Assembly: GCF_003008595.1 (NCBI RefSeq)
Contig: NZ_CP027669.1
Span: 1,488,001-1,552,000 of the forward strand
Direction: 5' to 3'
Length of the DNA stretch: 64,000 bases
Source of the DNA: Simplicispira suum
GTDB taxonomy: Bacteria > Pseudomonadota > Gammaproteobacteria > Burkholderiales > Burkholderiaceae_C
Under the pieces are notes generated by a model. The model was not told the DNA's origin and made no database searches. It saw only the letters and a list, made by a program, of their open reading frames with translations. The position numbers were made by a program, and so were the translations under genes. Within the stretch, counting starts at the first letter, position 1. The number at the start of each line of letters is the position of its first letter. Of this stretch, positions 1 to 9,249 are shown piece by piece.

Positions 1-282
1 GTTGGCCGGCTCAACTACAGTCTGCGCGACCGCAAACTCGTGGACACCGTGGTGGGCTTGGAGTACGACAGCTGCTGCTGGATCGGTCGCGTGGTGCTTG
101 AGCGCCTGCAAAACAGCCTCGTTACCTCGAACACACGTTTGCTGTTCCAGATCGAGTTCGTCGGCTTCTCACGGCTGAGCCTGGGCTCCAATCCGCTGTC
201 GAGCCTGCGCCAGAATATTCCCGGTTACCGCACTCTGGGCGACCCCCAGCCGGTTCCCAGCCGCTTCAGCAATTACGACTAA
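1..282 (+). CDS. lptD: LPS-assembly protein LptD, C-terminal end (partial)
   Basis: This is the last ~93 codons of an open frame that enters from the left edge, so the start lies outside the window. The residues contain the GLEYDSCCW signature near the C terminus of LptD, where a conserved Cys pair forms one half of the inter-domain disulfides. LptD is the outer-membrane beta-barrel that, with LptE, inserts lipopolysaccharide into the outer leaflet. The next gene is surA 10 bp downstream; SurA is a periplasmic chaperone that helps LptD fold, and the lptD-surA pairing is widely conserved. The identification rests on the signature plus synteny. Confidence 0.88.
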   Translation, partial: VGRLNYSLRDRKLVDTVVGLEYDSCCWIGRVVLERLQNSLVTSNTRLLFQIEFVGFSRLSLGSNPLSSLRQNIPGYRTLGDPQPVPSRFSNYD

Positions 283-292
283 GGCCTTGTCC

Positions 293-1666
293 ATGCATCC
301 ACGTGTTTTCGCCATCGGCCTGGCCTGCCTCGCAGGCGCGCTGGCTGCGCCCGCCACCGCGCAAGGGGTTCGGGTTCCCGGTGCCCGGCCAGCGCCTGCG
401 CTGCAACCGCCAGCAGCCCGCAGCGCTTCCGCCGAGCCACAAGCGGCCGACTTCATCGTCGCGGTTGTCAATTCCGAACCCATCACACGCAACGAGCTGG
501 CTGCGCGCGTCCAACGTGTGCGCAAGCAGTTGGCCAGCCAGAACGGTGCCATGCCGCCCGAAGACGCGCTGGCGCGCGAAGTGCTTGAACGCCTGATTTT
601 TGAGAAAGTGCAATTGCAGGCGGCGCAGCAAGCGGGAATCGGTGTGACCGATCTGGCGATCGACCAGGCCGAGGCCAGCGTGGCGCAGCAAAACGACGTG
701 TCCAGGGAAACGATGTACCGCCAGCTCAAGGCGGACGGCATCACGCCCGAGCAGTTTCGCAAAGAACTGCGCACCCAGCTGGTGCTGCAGCGCCTGCGCG
801 AGCGCGAGGCCAGCACCCATGCCAAGGTGAACGAATTCGAGATCGACCAGTACCTGCGCGATCAGCAGCCCCAGAACGGCGCGGCGGGGCTGGAACTCAA
901 CCTCGGCCACATCCTCATCGCGGTGCCTGAAGGCGCCAGCGATGCGGTGCTTGCCGAACGCGAGCAACGGGCCCGCAGCGTGGCGGAGCGGGCGCGCAAG
1001 GGGGCCGATTTCTCGGCGCTGGCCAAGGAATTTTCGGACGCGCCGGAAGCCACGCAAGGCGGCCAGATGGGGCTGCGCCCCGCAGACCGCTACCCCGAGC
1101 TGTTCGTGAACGCCTCTGGCGCACTGGCGGTGGGCGGCGTTGCCGGACCGCTGCGCTCGGGAGCGGGTTTTCACGTGCTCAAGGTGCTGGAGAAGCGCCG
1201 CAGCGACACAGCCGCCGCCACTGTGGTGCAGAGCCACGCACGCCACATTTTGCTGCGCACCGGGGCGCAGCTGAGCGAAGCGGCGGCAGCAGCGCAACTG
1301 GCCGAGTACCGCCAGCGCATTCTGGCAGGACGCGCCACTTTTGAAGACCTGGCGCGCGAGCATTCTCAGGACGGAAGCGCCGCACAAGGCGGCAATCTGG
1401 GCTGGTCCACGCCTGGGCGCTATGTGCCGGAGTTCGAAGCGGTGCTGGAAGCGCTGAAACCCGGCGAGATCAGCCAGCCGGTGGTGTCGCGCTTTGGCGT
1501 ACACCTGATCGAGTTGCTGGAGCGCCGCCAGGTCAAGCTCACGCCGCGCGAACAGCGCGACGTGGCGCGGGAAGCCCTGCGCCAGAAAAAGGCGGAGGAA
1601 GCCTACGCCACCTGGGCGCGCGAACTGCGTGGACGCGCTTACGTCGAGTATCGCGACCCGGCGTGA
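293..1666 (+). CDS. surA: Periplasmic peptidyl-prolyl isomerase / chaperone SurA
   Basis: A 457-residue protein with a Sec signal peptide (residues 1 to about 24, ending in an Ala-rich cleavage region). It has a SurA N-terminal chaperone domain (about 45-190) followed by two parvulin-type PPIase domains (about 200-310 and 315-420); both carry the Gly-Gly-x-x-G box of parvulins (GGQMGLRP and GGNLGWST). The ATG at 293 is preferred to the TTG at 287 because it gives a clean signal peptide. SurA escorts outer-membrane proteins through the periplasm. The gene sits between lptD and rsmA, as in E. coli, and its stop overlaps the rsmA start (GTGA), which suggests translational coupling. Confidence 0.95.
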   Translation: MHPRVFAIGLACLAGALAAPATAQGVRVPGARPAPALQPPAARSASAEPQAADFIVAVVNSEPITRNELAARVQRVRKQLASQNGAMPPEDALAREVLERLIFEKVQLQAAQQAGIGVTDLAIDQAEASVAQQNDVSRETMYRQLKADGITPEQFRKELRTQLVLQRLREREASTHAKVNEFEIDQYLRDQQPQNGAAGLELNLGHILIAVPEGASDAVLAEREQRARSVAERARKGADFSALAKEFSDAPEATQGGQMGLRPADRYPELFVNASGALAVGGVAGPLRSGAGFHVLKVLEKRRSDTAAATVVQSHARHILLRTGAQLSEAAAAAQLAEYRQRILAGRATFEDLAREHSQDGSAAQGGNLGWSTPGRYVPEFEAVLEALKPGEISQPVVSRFGVHLIELLERRQVKLTPREQRDVAREALRQKKAEEAYATWARELRGRAYVEYRDPA

Positions 1667-2421
1667 AGCACGTTGCACGCAAACGCTTTGGCCAGCATTT
1701 CCTGGCCGATGGCGCCATCATCGAAGCCATCGTGGCGGCCATTGCGCCGCAGCCGGGCGACCCGATGGTGGAAATCGGTCCGGGTCTGGCCGCGCTGACA
1801 CAGCCGCTGGTCGAACGCCTCGGGCAGCTCACCGTCATCGAGCTGGACCGGGACCTGGCCGCCAGGCTGCGCCAGCACGAACACCTCAAGGTGATCGAGT
1901 CCGATGTACTGAAAGTCGATTTTGCGCAGATTGCGCAAGACATTGGCGCTACAAAATTAAGAGTAGTTGGCAACCTGCCCTACAACATCTCCACGCCCAT
2001 CCTGTTCCGTCTGCTGGCGCAGGTGGACGTCATTGCCGACCAGCATTTCATGCTGCAAAAGGAGGTGATCGATCGCATGGTGGCCGCCCCCGCGACGGCC
2101 GCCTACGGGCGCCTGTCCGTGGCACTGCAGTGGCGCTACGCCATGGAAAACGTGCTGTTCGTCCCGCCCGAGAGCTTTGATCCGCCGCCCCGCGTGGACA
2201 GCGCTGTGGTGCGCATGCTGCCGCGCGAGGACGCCGCAGCCATCTCACTGCCCTTGCTTGAAGAATTGGTGCAGGTGGCATTCAGCCAGCGCCGCAAGCT
2301 CTTGCGCCACACACTCGGACGCTGGCTGGAAGCACGCAGTTTCGCCGGAGCGTTCGACGTGCAGCGCCGCGCAGAAGAAGTGCCGGTAGAGCAATACGTG
2401 GCGCTGGCCCAGCAGCTCTGA
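1663..2421 (+). CDS. rsmA: 16S rRNA dimethyladenosine transferase RsmA (KsgA)
   Basis: A 252-residue SAM-dependent methyltransferase that dimethylates two adjacent adenosines near the 3' end of 16S rRNA. Motif I is visible as [11 protein letters not shown], and the Asn-Leu-Pro-Tyr catalytic motif ([10 protein letters not shown]) lies near residue 105. It begins RKRFGQHFL, the standard KsgA opening. The start is a GTG overlapping the surA stop by four bases. A short hairpin with a T run follows the stop, so the lptD-surA-rsmA unit probably ends here. Confidence 0.95.
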   Translation: MKHVARKRFGQHFLADGAIIEAIVAAIAPQPGDPMVEIGPGLAALTQPLVERLGQLTVIELDRDLAARLRQHEHLKVIESDVLKVDFAQIAQDIGATKLRVVGNLPYNISTPILFRLLAQVDVIADQHFMLQKEVIDRMVAAPATAAYGRLSVALQWRYAMENVLFVPPESFDPPPRVDSAVVRMLPREDAAAISLPLLEELVQVAFSQRRKLLRHTLGRWLEARSFAGAFDVQRRAEEVPVEQYVALAQQL

Positions 2422-2428
2422 GCCGTTC

Positions 2429-2450
2429 GAGGCGGCTGAAGCCTCTTTTT
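2429..2450 (+). terminator. Rho-independent terminator after rsmA
   Basis: The stem GAGGC (2429-2433) pairs with GCCTC (2441-2445), with a 7-base loop and five T residues directly after. It sits 8 bases past the rsmA stop and separates rsmA from the convergent apbE gene. It has a T run only on the + strand. Confidence 0.65.
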
Positions 2451-3493
2451 CAGGCGGTCTGAAGCTGCGCGGCCATGCCCGGCGTGCGCCAGAGCGAACC
2501 GTCGTGGTTCATCATGAGCGCCTGCACCGATGCGCGCTTGTGCACCAGCGCTTGGGCCCGCTCGCCGCCCAGAACCATCATGGCCGTGCCCAGACCATTC
2601 ACGCTGCCCGCGTCCGTTGCCAGCAGGCTGATGCCGTGCGGGCCGCGCGTGGGACGGCCCGTGGCCGGATCAAGAATGTGGTGCTGGCGCTCGCCCTGCG
2701 CCATGAAGAAGCGTTCGTAGTCGCCCGACGATGCAACGATGGCCGGACCTTTGAGCGCCAGGACGCCCAGCATGCGCTCAGGCGCCAGTGGATCGCGCAG
2801 ACCCACGCGCCAGGGGCGCCCTTGCTGGCTGCCGGCGACCAGTACGTCGCCTCCGCCGTTGAGCAAGGCATCCACCACACCATGCGCTCGCAAAACCTGC
2901 ATACCCGCAGCCAGAATCGGCAGCTTGGCAATGCCACCCAGATCGATGGCCATGCCGGAGCGCGCCAGGCGCGCGGTACCGGCGTTCGTGTCCAGCAGAA
3001 GCCCACGGTAGCCCACCAGGCGCCGCTCGGCAGCGATCTCGGCCGGATCGGGCAAAACCTTTTGATCGCCAAACCGCCAGGCGCGCAAAGCGCCCACGGT
3101 AATGTCAAAAGCACCCTGCGTGGCAGCCGAGAGCGCCTGCGCGTCACGCAGCACCACCATCATCTCGGGCGGCACCGCAACTGCGTGCACGCCGGATGCG
3201 CGGTTGAGAGCGCTGACCACGCTGCGCTCGTCGTAGCGCGTCATCATGCGCGCCAGGCGCTCCATTTCGCTCCAGGCCGCATCCATTGCCAAATCCGCAG
3301 CGCGCGGCGCGGCGTCCGCGCCGCTGATCACCATGTCGACGCGGGTTCCCATCAGCGCCCGTGCGCTGCGCTGCAGGGGTGGTGGGGTGCTTGGAGCCAC
3401 CGCAGCCCCAGCCCATTGCGCGGCGCCGAGCAACGGCACAGCCATGACGACGCGCCGCCGCGTCATGGTCGGGCAGGGGCGGGCAGTCTGCAT
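2450..3493 (-). CDS. apbE: FAD:protein FMN transferase (ApbE/NosX-type)
   Basis: A 347-residue protein of the ApbE family. It opens with basic residues and a hydrophobic export segment (TRRRVVMAVPLLGAA), then carries the family's hallmark HHILDPATGRP motif and the late DAGSVNGLGTA stretch that supplies Mg2+/FAD ligands. ApbE enzymes move FMN from FAD onto a Thr in target proteins; NosR downstream has such a target motif. The frame stays open upstream as far as 4156, but that extension overlaps the cytochrome gene antisense-like and is not expected to be coding. The chosen ATG lies 12 bp after the cytochrome stop. A Met at 3466 is an alternative start, giving a shorter export signal with a twin-Arg look. 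Confidence 0.9.
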   Translation of the reverse strand: MQTARPCPTMTRRRVVMAVPLLGAAQWAGAAVAPSTPPPLQRSARALMGTRVDMVISGADAAPRAADLAMDAAWSEMERLARMMTRYDERSVVSALNRASGVHAVAVPPEMMVVLRDAQALSAATQGAFDITVGALRAWRFGDQKVLPDPAEIAAERRLVGYRGLLLDTNAGTARLARSGMAIDLGGIAKLPILAAGMQVLRAHGVVDALLNGGGDVLVAGSQQGRPWRVGLRDPLAPERMLGVLALKGPAIVASSGDYERFFMAQGERQHHILDPATGRPTRGPHGISLLATDAGSVNGLGTAMMVLGGERAQALVHKRASVQALMMNHDGSLWRTPGMAAQLQTA

Positions 3494-3504
3494 GGCGAGC
3501 TTCC

Positions 3505-3960
3505 TTAGACCGATTGGTCCGCCATGAAGTCGACAGCGGCTTTGACTTCCTCGTCGGTCAGCTTGGTGTTGCCACCGCGAGCAGGCATGGCGCCCTTGGC
3601 GCCGGTGAAGCCTTCGATCGCGTGCTTGTACAGGGTTTCCTTGCCTTGGGCGATGCGCGGACCCCACTCGTCCTTGTTGCCTGGCTTGGGCGCACCGGCG
3701 ATGCCGGCGGAGTGGCACAGCGCGCAGGTCTTGCCGTAAATGCTCTTGCCCAAAGCTGCGTCGGCCACAGGCACTGCGGCGGCGGGTGCAGCGGCGGCGT
3801 CCGGGGCGGGCGCTGGCGCTGCCGGCTCTGCGGCGGCTGGGGCTGCAGGGGCCGCCGCAGGGGCTGCAGGAGTGGCGGGCGCCTCGGGTTTCTTGTCGCC
3901 GCAGGCGGCCAGGAACAGGGAAACGACAGCGACGGCGAGAACGCGGGAAGCGGAATTCAT
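3505..3960 (-). CDS. Lipoprotein c-type cytochrome linked to nos cluster
   Basis: A 151-residue protein. Its signal peptide ends in a lipobox (LFLAAC, Cys about 20), followed by a ~45-residue Ala/Pro-rich linker, then a single-haem cytochrome domain with the haem site CALCH near residue 80 and a distal Met in the GAMPARGG stretch. This is the pattern of cytochrome c5-like proteins. A tethered periplasmic cytochrome next to nosZ is a plausible electron donor, comparable to the NosC cytochromes of betaproteobacterial nos clusters; that assignment is inference. It is transcribed divergently from nosZ and leads into apbE. Confidence 0.88.
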   Translation of the reverse strand: MNSASRVLAVAVVSLFLAACGDKKPEAPATPAAPAAAPAAPAAAEPAAPAPAPDAAAAPAAAVPVADAALGKSIYGKTCALCHSAGIAGAPKPGNKDEWGPRIAQGKETLYKHAIEGFTGAKGAMPARGGNTKLTDEEVKAAVDFMADQSV

Positions 3961-4142
3961 GGGGGATCCTTACAAGAAAAAACGGGGGGCAGTCCTTGTA
4001 CAGCAGGGCAGTGGCGCTGCGTGTAGGGCAATGCGCCATGCACATGATGCAGCGCAGCATCGTTGCGCAAAACTGCTCCGGAACAGCGCCTCTAATGTAA
4101 CGCCGCCTCTGAGATCCAGCACAAATCCCCCTACGCTCACTA

Positions 4143-4156
4143 TTGATCTCCATCAA
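4143..4156 (+). promoter_or_regulatory. FNR/DNR-type operator upstream of nos genes
   Basis: TTGAT, four bases, ATCAA: a perfect match to the consensus palindrome bound by FNR, ANR and the NO-responsive DNR/NNR regulators. A -10-like TACACT at 4178-4183 is placed so that the box would centre near -41.5 from a start at about 4190, the standard class II activator geometry. This argues that nosZ transcription is switched on by oxygen limitation or NO. The site lies between the divergent cytochrome and nos genes and could serve both. Confidence 0.8.
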
Positions 4157-4190
4157 AAATCAGCATTTACCCTGATCTACACTCGCATCC

Positions 4191-4544
4191 ATGAAAACCC
4201 TTAGAGCATGGACCTGGCTGCGCCGGGCACTGCTCGTCGGCTTCCTCTGCGTCATGGGCGTCTCTGCGGCGTCGCCGTATGTGCATCCCACCCGTACGCA
4301 GTGGGTCTGCGCTGGCGCTGGTGGGGTGGCATTGGTGGTGCTGACCGACGATGGCTTGCCCACCGAGACGCATTTGCTTGACTGCCCTCTGTGCCTGCCA
4401 GCCGCAGGCCCGGCCCCGTTGGTCGTCGCTTCACTCCCAAGCGCAGCGCCGGCCGATTCACAACCCTTCCCTCCTGCCCCGACCAGTGTCTGCGCGCAAT
4501 CTGGTGCGCCACCCCCTGGTCGCGGACCCCCTGTTTTTTCGTGA
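4191..4544 (+). CDS. DUF2946-like small exported protein upstream of nosZ
   Basis: A 117-residue protein with a basic N terminus and a hydrophobic segment (about 10-28) resembling a signal peptide. A Cys in the middle is followed by a CPLC motif (LDCPLCLP) and a Pro/Ala-rich tail. DUF2946 proteins have this layout (exported, Cys-x-x-Cys) and often sit beside copper-related genes, so a role in copper handling for NosZ is possible but unproven. The ATG coincides with the predicted transcription start, so the message may be leaderless; otherwise the true start is the Met at codon 22. It ends 25 bp before nosZ. Confidence 0.6.
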   Translation: MKTLRAWTWLRRALLVGFLCVMGVSAASPYVHPTRTQWVCAGAGGVALVVLTDDGLPTETHLLDCPLCLPAAGPAPLVVASLPSAAPADSQPFPPAPTSVCAQSGAPPPGRGPPVFS

Positions 4545-4569
4545 ATCAACCCTGAAAGAAAGTCCCACC

Positions 4570-6507
4570 ATGAACGACAAGAAAGCGTCCCAAAGCGAAC
4601 TCGCAGGCATTGGCCGGCGCAAGTTCCTCAACACGGCGGCTCTGGCCGGCCTGACCGTAGGCGTCGCAGCCTGCAACGACAAGCCTGCCGCCAGCGCAGC
4701 GCCCTCGGCGGCGGCTCCCGCAGCCGCACCGGCTGCCCACGCTGCATCCGAAGTAGGCAAATACGAAGTGGCTCCTGGCCAGCTCGACGAGTACTACTCT
4801 TTCTCCTCCGGCGGCCACTCAGGCGAGTGCCGGATCTACGGCCTGCCATCCGGCCGCCTGTTCAAGCGCATTCCGGTCTTCAACATGGACTGCCTGGTGG
4901 GCTGGGGCGTTACCAACGAATCGAAAAAGATTCTCGGCACCAAGCCCGATGGCAGCTTGAAGTACCACACGGGTGACACGCACCACATCCATCCTTCCTA
5001 CAAGGATGGCACCTATGACGGCCGCTACATGTTCGTCAACGACAAGATTCATGGTCGTTTGGCTCGCATTCGCATGGACACCATGGAAACCGACAAGATC
5101 GTCGAATTGCCGCTGGTCCAAGGCTTCCACGGCACCTTCCCCGACAAGCGCGACCCGGTGGACCCCGCCATCAACTACACCACGCGCGTGTTCTGCGGCG
5201 GCGAATTCGCCATCCCCCTGGACAACAACGGCAAGAACATGGATGCCACGGCCGACTACCGTTCCATTTTCAGCTGCGTGGACGCCGAGAGCATGGAAGT
5301 GCGCTGGCAGGTGCTGGTCGATGGCAACTGCGACTTGGTTGCATCTTCGTACGACGGCAAGCTCGCCTGCACCAATCAGTACAACACCGAAAACGGCGTG
5401 CATTACGAAGACATGATGTCTGCCGAAATGGATGCATGCCTCTTCTTCAACATTGCCCGCATCGAAGAGGCGGTGAAGGCCGGCAAGTTCAAGACCTACG
5501 GCGGCTCCAAGGTTCCGGTGGTCGATGGCACCAAGGCCGGCAACCCCGACCCCAAAACCTCGCTGGTCTGCTATGTGCCTGTGGGCAAGAATCCGCACGG
5601 CGTCAACGCCAGCCCGGACGGCAAATACTACGCCTGCTCGGGCAAACTCTCGCCCACTGCCACCCTCATCGAGCACGATCTCGTTCTCAAATGGTTCGAT
5701 GGTGACCTCAAGGACGCGCGCGAAGCCGTGGTGGCCGAGCCAGAAATCGGCCTGGGCCCACTGCACACCGGTTTTGACGGCCGTGGCAATGCCTACACCA
5801 CGCTGTTCCTGGACAGCCAGATCGTCAAGTGGAACGTGGAAGCCGCAATCAAGTCGTACAAAGGCGACAAGACCGCACAACCGGTGGTGGACCGACTCGA
5901 CGTGATGTACCAGCCCGGCCACGGCTTCACCTCCATGGGTGAAACCAAGGACGCCGATGGCAAGTACTTCCTGTCGGACAACAAGTTCTCCAAGGACCGT
6001 TTCCTGCCTGTGGGCCCGCTGCACCCCGAGACGGCGCAACTGATCGACATCAGCGGCGACAAGATGAAGCTGGTGGCCGACCACGCGGTGTATTCCGAAC
6101 CGCACGACTCCATCATCGTCCCGCGCAATCTGGTGCGTACGCGCCAGGTGTACGACATCGATGAGTTCCCCAACGCCGTCAAGGACGCCAAGGACTGCCG
6201 CGTCGAGCGCAAGGGCAAGAAGGTCACCGTGTACCTCACTTCTCAGGCGCCAACCTTCGGCCTGCGCGAATGGACCGTCAAGCGCGGCGACGAAGTCACC
6301 ATCATTCTGACCAACCTGGACAAGGTGGAAGACCTGACGCACGGCCTGGCGATTCCGAAGTACGACATCAACTTCATCGTGAATCCGCAGGAGACCAAGT
6401 CGGTCACCTTCATTGCAGACAAACCCGGCGTGTACTGGGCCTATTGCACCAACTTCTGCCACGCCCTGCACCTCGAAATGCGCTCGCGCATGCTGGTTGA
6501 GGCCTGA
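4570..6507 (+). CDS. nosZ: Nitrous oxide reductase NosZ (clade I, Tat-exported)
   Basis: A 645-residue multicopper enzyme that reduces N2O to N2 in the periplasm. The N terminus has a twin-arginine signal (GRRKFLNTAAL), placing it in the Tat-dependent clade I. The beta-propeller carries His-rich CuZ ligands (DTHHIHPSYKDG). The C-terminal cupredoxin domain ends with the CuA site YCTNFCHALHLEM (about 625-637), with both Cys, the His residues and the Met present. I chose the ATG at 4570 because it directly precedes the Tat signal; the frame is open further upstream without coding character. A strong terminator follows at 6563. Confidence 0.98.
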   Translation: MNDKKASQSELAGIGRRKFLNTAALAGLTVGVAACNDKPAASAAPSAAAPAAAPAAHAASEVGKYEVAPGQLDEYYSFSSGGHSGECRIYGLPSGRLFKRIPVFNMDCLVGWGVTNESKKILGTKPDGSLKYHTGDTHHIHPSYKDGTYDGRYMFVNDKIHGRLARIRMDTMETDKIVELPLVQGFHGTFPDKRDPVDPAINYTTRVFCGGEFAIPLDNNGKNMDATADYRSIFSCVDAESMEVRWQVLVDGNCDLVASSYDGKLACTNQYNTENGVHYEDMMSAEMDACLFFNIARIEEAVKAGKFKTYGGSKVPVVDGTKAGNPDPKTSLVCYVPVGKNPHGVNASPDGKYYACSGKLSPTATLIEHDLVLKWFDGDLKDAREAVVAEPEIGLGPLHTGFDGRGNAYTTLFLDSQIVKWNVEAAIKSYKGDKTAQPVVDRLDVMYQPGHGFTSMGETKDADGKYFLSDNKFSKDRFLPVGPLHPETAQLIDISGDKMKLVADHAVYSEPHDSIIVPRNLVRTRQVYDIDEFPNAVKDAKDCRVERKGKKVTVYLTSQAPTFGLREWTVKRGDEVTIILTNLDKVEDLTHGLAIPKYDINFIVNPQETKSVTFIADKPGVYWAYCTNFCHALHLEMRSRMLVEA

Positions 6508-6562
6508 TCGGCCCCTCTAGCGCCTGCTCATGGTCTCGCTGGGGATCGTGCACAGGCGCAGA

Positions 6563-6600
6563 GGGGCAGCGCAGCCCCTGGGATGCGCTGCCCCTTTTTC
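6563..6600 (+). terminator. Strong terminator between nosZ and nosR
   Basis: A perfect 11-bp stem: GGGGCAGCGCA (6563-6573) pairs with TGCGCTGCCCC (6584-6594), with a 10-base loop and a run of T directly after (6595-6599). It is 55 bp past the nosZ stop and only 16 bp before the nosR ATG, so either nosR has a promoter overlapping it, or a fraction of polymerases read through and nosZ is made in excess of the accessory proteins. Confidence 0.85.
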
Positions 6601-6615
6601 TTTTCTGGACCCCTG

Positions 6616-9249
6616 ATGCTTCTGCCGAAAACCCGTTTGATCGCCACCCTCTGGATGGCACTGGCCTTGCTGCTGAGTGCGCTTGCACCGGGGGCGCAGG
6701 CAGCGTCAGGAGCCTACGAAGCGCAATTGCCTGCTGGCCTGGCAACGGCCACCGACATGTGTGCCCTGCTGCCCTGCAAGGACGTGTTCCCCGGCGCTAC
6801 CGAATTTTCTGACCGCAAGGGCCAGCCGCCTTACGTTGAGGCCTACGACAAGGCCGGCGAGGGCCGCCAGTTGCTGGGCTACGTGATGCTCTCGACCGAC
6901 ATCACCGACACGCCGGCCTACTCGGGCAAGCCCGTGGTCACGCTGATCGGCATGGACAAGACCGGCCACTTTGTTGGCGTCAAAGTGCTCAAGCACTCCG
7001 AGCCCATCTTGCTGCTGGGCATTCCCGAATCCGCACTGCTCCAATTCAACGATCAATACCTGGGCAAGTCGGTTGCCGACAAAATCGAGATTGGCCAGTC
7101 GCGCCCCGACGAAGACATCGTGGGGCTGGACGCCATTTCCGGCGCCACCGTCACGGTGATTGCGCAAAACCAGGTGATGATGGCCTCGGGCGCGGCAGTG
7201 GCGCGCCAGGTGGGCATTCTGGCGCCCACGGTGCGCGAGGCGGCACGCTACAAGGTGCGCGGCAATGCGCTTACCTGGGACGAACTGGTAGGGCGCGGCG
7301 CCGTGCAGCATCTGCGCGTCATGCCCGAGCAACTGGGCCAGGACCGCAGCGCCGACCCCTTCATCGAGCTGTGGTTTGGCGATTTGAGCCACCCCGACAT
7401 TGGCAAGAACATCCTGGGCGATACCGACTGGGAGAACCTCAAACTCCAGCTCAAGGAGGGCGAGCACGCCATCTTCGTGATCCGCACCGCCGGGCGCGAA
7501 TCGTTCAAGGGTTCGGGTTTTGTGCGCGGTGGCCTGTACGACCGGGTGCAGGTCAAGCAGGGCGCAGATTCGTTCACTTTCCGCGACCTTGATTACCTCA
7601 ATCTCTACGGCGTGAAGGCCACGGGTGCGCCAAGCTTTACCGAATCTGCCATCTTCATCATCCGCTCCCAGGCGTTCTCCGATGCCTATCCCTGGAAATT
7701 CTCGCTGCTGGGCAATCGCATCGACCGTGCCACCGGCGCCAAGAGCTTTACCAGCTTCGACACACCCTACTGGTTGCCCGCTTCCATGCTCGAAGGCGGC
7801 CGACCCAAGGTGGTCGAGCCCGACGCGCCCTGGGTACGCATCTGGAAGTCGCGTGCCGTAGAAATTGCGCTGTTTGTCGTGCTGCTGGTGTCTGTCGGCG
7901 TCGTCTACGCCTACCGCGAACGCCTCACCCGGCTGTCCACGCACAAGAACAAGTGGCCAGTGAACGGATTCAAGTACACGGCCTGGGCGATTTCTATCGT
8001 CATTGTGGGCTTTGGCCTCATGGCGCAGCCCTCCATCACGCAGGTGCTGACCTGGTTCCATGCGCTGCTGTTCCAGTGGACCTGGTCGTTGTTTTTGTCC
8101 GATCCGTTCATTTTCCTGTTCTGGATCTTCATCATCGTCACCGTGTTCCTTTTCGGACGCGGCCTGTTTTGCGGCTGGATGTGCCCGTTCGGGTCGCTGC
8201 AGGAATCCATCTACAAGGTCGCCCGTTTTATCGGCCTGGGACGCTTTCAGACCAAGCTGCCGCAGAAGTGGCATGACCGGCTCAAGTGGGTCAAATACGC
8301 CGTCTTCTTTTTCCTGCTTACGCTATCCATGTTCTCCATGGGCCTGGCGGAAAAGCTCTCCGAGGTCGAGCCCTTCAAGACGACTTTCCTGGTCGGTGTG
8401 ATGAACCGCTCCTGGCCTTATGGCCTGTTCGTGGCGGCCATCCTGGGCGTCTCCATCTTCATCGAACGACCGTATTGCAAATACATCTGCCCGCTGGGCG
8501 CCTCGCTCGCCATGCCCAGCACCTTCCGCTGGTTTGGCCTCAAGCGCAAACAGGACTGCAACAGCTGCAAGGCCTGCGCTGTGGGCTGCGGCGCACAGGC
8601 GATTGACGCCGACGGTCGCATTGACCACCGCGAATGCCTGCACTGTCTGGACTGCATGATCCTGTATACCGACACCAAGGGCTGCCCGCCGCTGGCCAAG
8701 GAACGCAAGCGCCGCGACAAGGATGGATTGGAGATGACGCCGATTGGCGCCAACGGCTATTTCATTCCGATCTACCCCTCTACCAGTTTCACCGACCAGA
8801 TCAGCACCAAGGCCGTGAACGGCCCCGACCCACGCATGCCCACCGATCCGGCTTTGCCCGCCCACAAGATCGATGTCGGCAAGCTCGAATGGCTGTGGCT
8901 GGAATTGCGCGACCACCTCTGGCCCTGGAGCACCGAGGGTTGGCACAGCCAGCGCGCCCTGCAGATAGCGGGCTTCTCGCTCGCCGTGGCCGCAACGGTG
9001 GCCTGGGTGATGACCGCCATGGGCACGCTCTCTTCGGGCGCCATCATCGGCTGGTGGTTTGGCTGGAGCGTGTACGAAGTGCTGATCCGCCTGTCGGGCC
9101 GGCGCTACGTGAAGGACGGTCCATGGTGGCGTGACAACTACCGCGTGGCGGGCATCATGGACATGATCAGCTATGTCGGTTTCAAGAACCTGCTCATTGG
9201 CGCGGCGCTGTTCCTGGCCCTCAAGTCCTTCGGTCTCTTGATGCCATGA
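6616..9249 (+). CDS. nosR: NosR, membrane flavo-iron-sulfur regulator/electron donor
   Basis: An 877-residue inner-membrane protein needed for nos expression and for electron delivery to NosZ. After a signal segment comes a periplasmic FMN-binding domain with the flavinylation motif DAISGATVT (about 173-181), whose last Thr is the expected ApbE target. There are several transmembrane helices from about 420 onward. Two CxxxCP sites (CGWMCP and CKYICP) and two ferredoxin-type [4Fe-4S] clusters (CNSCKACAVGC and CLHCLDC) follow. The ATG at 6616 gives a normal signal peptide; an upstream in-frame start at 6583 would lie inside the terminator. The stop overlaps the nosD start. Confidence 0.96.
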   Translation: MLLPKTRLIATLWMALALLLSALAPGAQAASGAYEAQLPAGLATATDMCALLPCKDVFPGATEFSDRKGQPPYVEAYDKAGEGRQLLGYVMLSTDITDTPAYSGKPVVTLIGMDKTGHFVGVKVLKHSEPILLLGIPESALLQFNDQYLGKSVADKIEIGQSRPDEDIVGLDAISGATVTVIAQNQVMMASGAAVARQVGILAPTVREAARYKVRGNALTWDELVGRGAVQHLRVMPEQLGQDRSADPFIELWFGDLSHPDIGKNILGDTDWENLKLQLKEGEHAIFVIRTAGRESFKGSGFVRGGLYDRVQVKQGADSFTFRDLDYLNLYGVKATGAPSFTESAIFIIRSQAFSDAYPWKFSLLGNRIDRATGAKSFTSFDTPYWLPASMLEGGRPKVVEPDAPWVRIWKSRAVEIALFVVLLVSVGVVYAYRERLTRLSTHKNKWPVNGFKYTAWAISIVIVGFGLMAQPSITQVLTWFHALLFQWTWSLFLSDPFIFLFWIFIIVTVFLFGRGLFCGWMCPFGSLQESIYKVARFIGLGRFQTKLPQKWHDRLKWVKYAVFFFLLTLSMFSMGLAEKLSEVEPFKTTFLVGVMNRSWPYGLFVAAILGVSIFIERPYCKYICPLGASLAMPSTFRWFGLKRKQDCNSCKACAVGCGAQAIDADGRIDHRECLHCLDCMILYTDTKGCPPLAKERKRRDKDGLEMTPIGANGYFIPIYPSTSFTDQISTKAVNGPDPRMPTDPALPAHKIDVGKLEWLWLELRDHLWPWSTEGWHSQRALQIAGFSLAVAATVAWVMTAMGTLSSGAIIGWWFGWSVYEVLIRLSGRRYVKDGPWWRDNYRVAGIMDMISYVGFKNLLIGAALFLALKSFGLLMP

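Noticed and set aside
266..1678. Long minus-strand frame opposite surA
   Set aside because: It has antisense codon composition, no family resemblance and lies entirely opposite a confirmed gene.
3494..4156. N-terminal extension of apbE making a 568-residue protein
   Set aside because: The added codons lie over the cytochrome gene in another frame and look random; an export signal begins at the chosen start.
4819..6471. 550-codon minus-strand frame opposite nosZ
   Set aside because: It mirrors nosZ codons in a GC-rich genome; Val/Leu/His-rich with no domain.
6706..8274. 522-codon minus-strand frame opposite nosR
   Set aside because: Shadow of nosR; no start context or recognisable residues.
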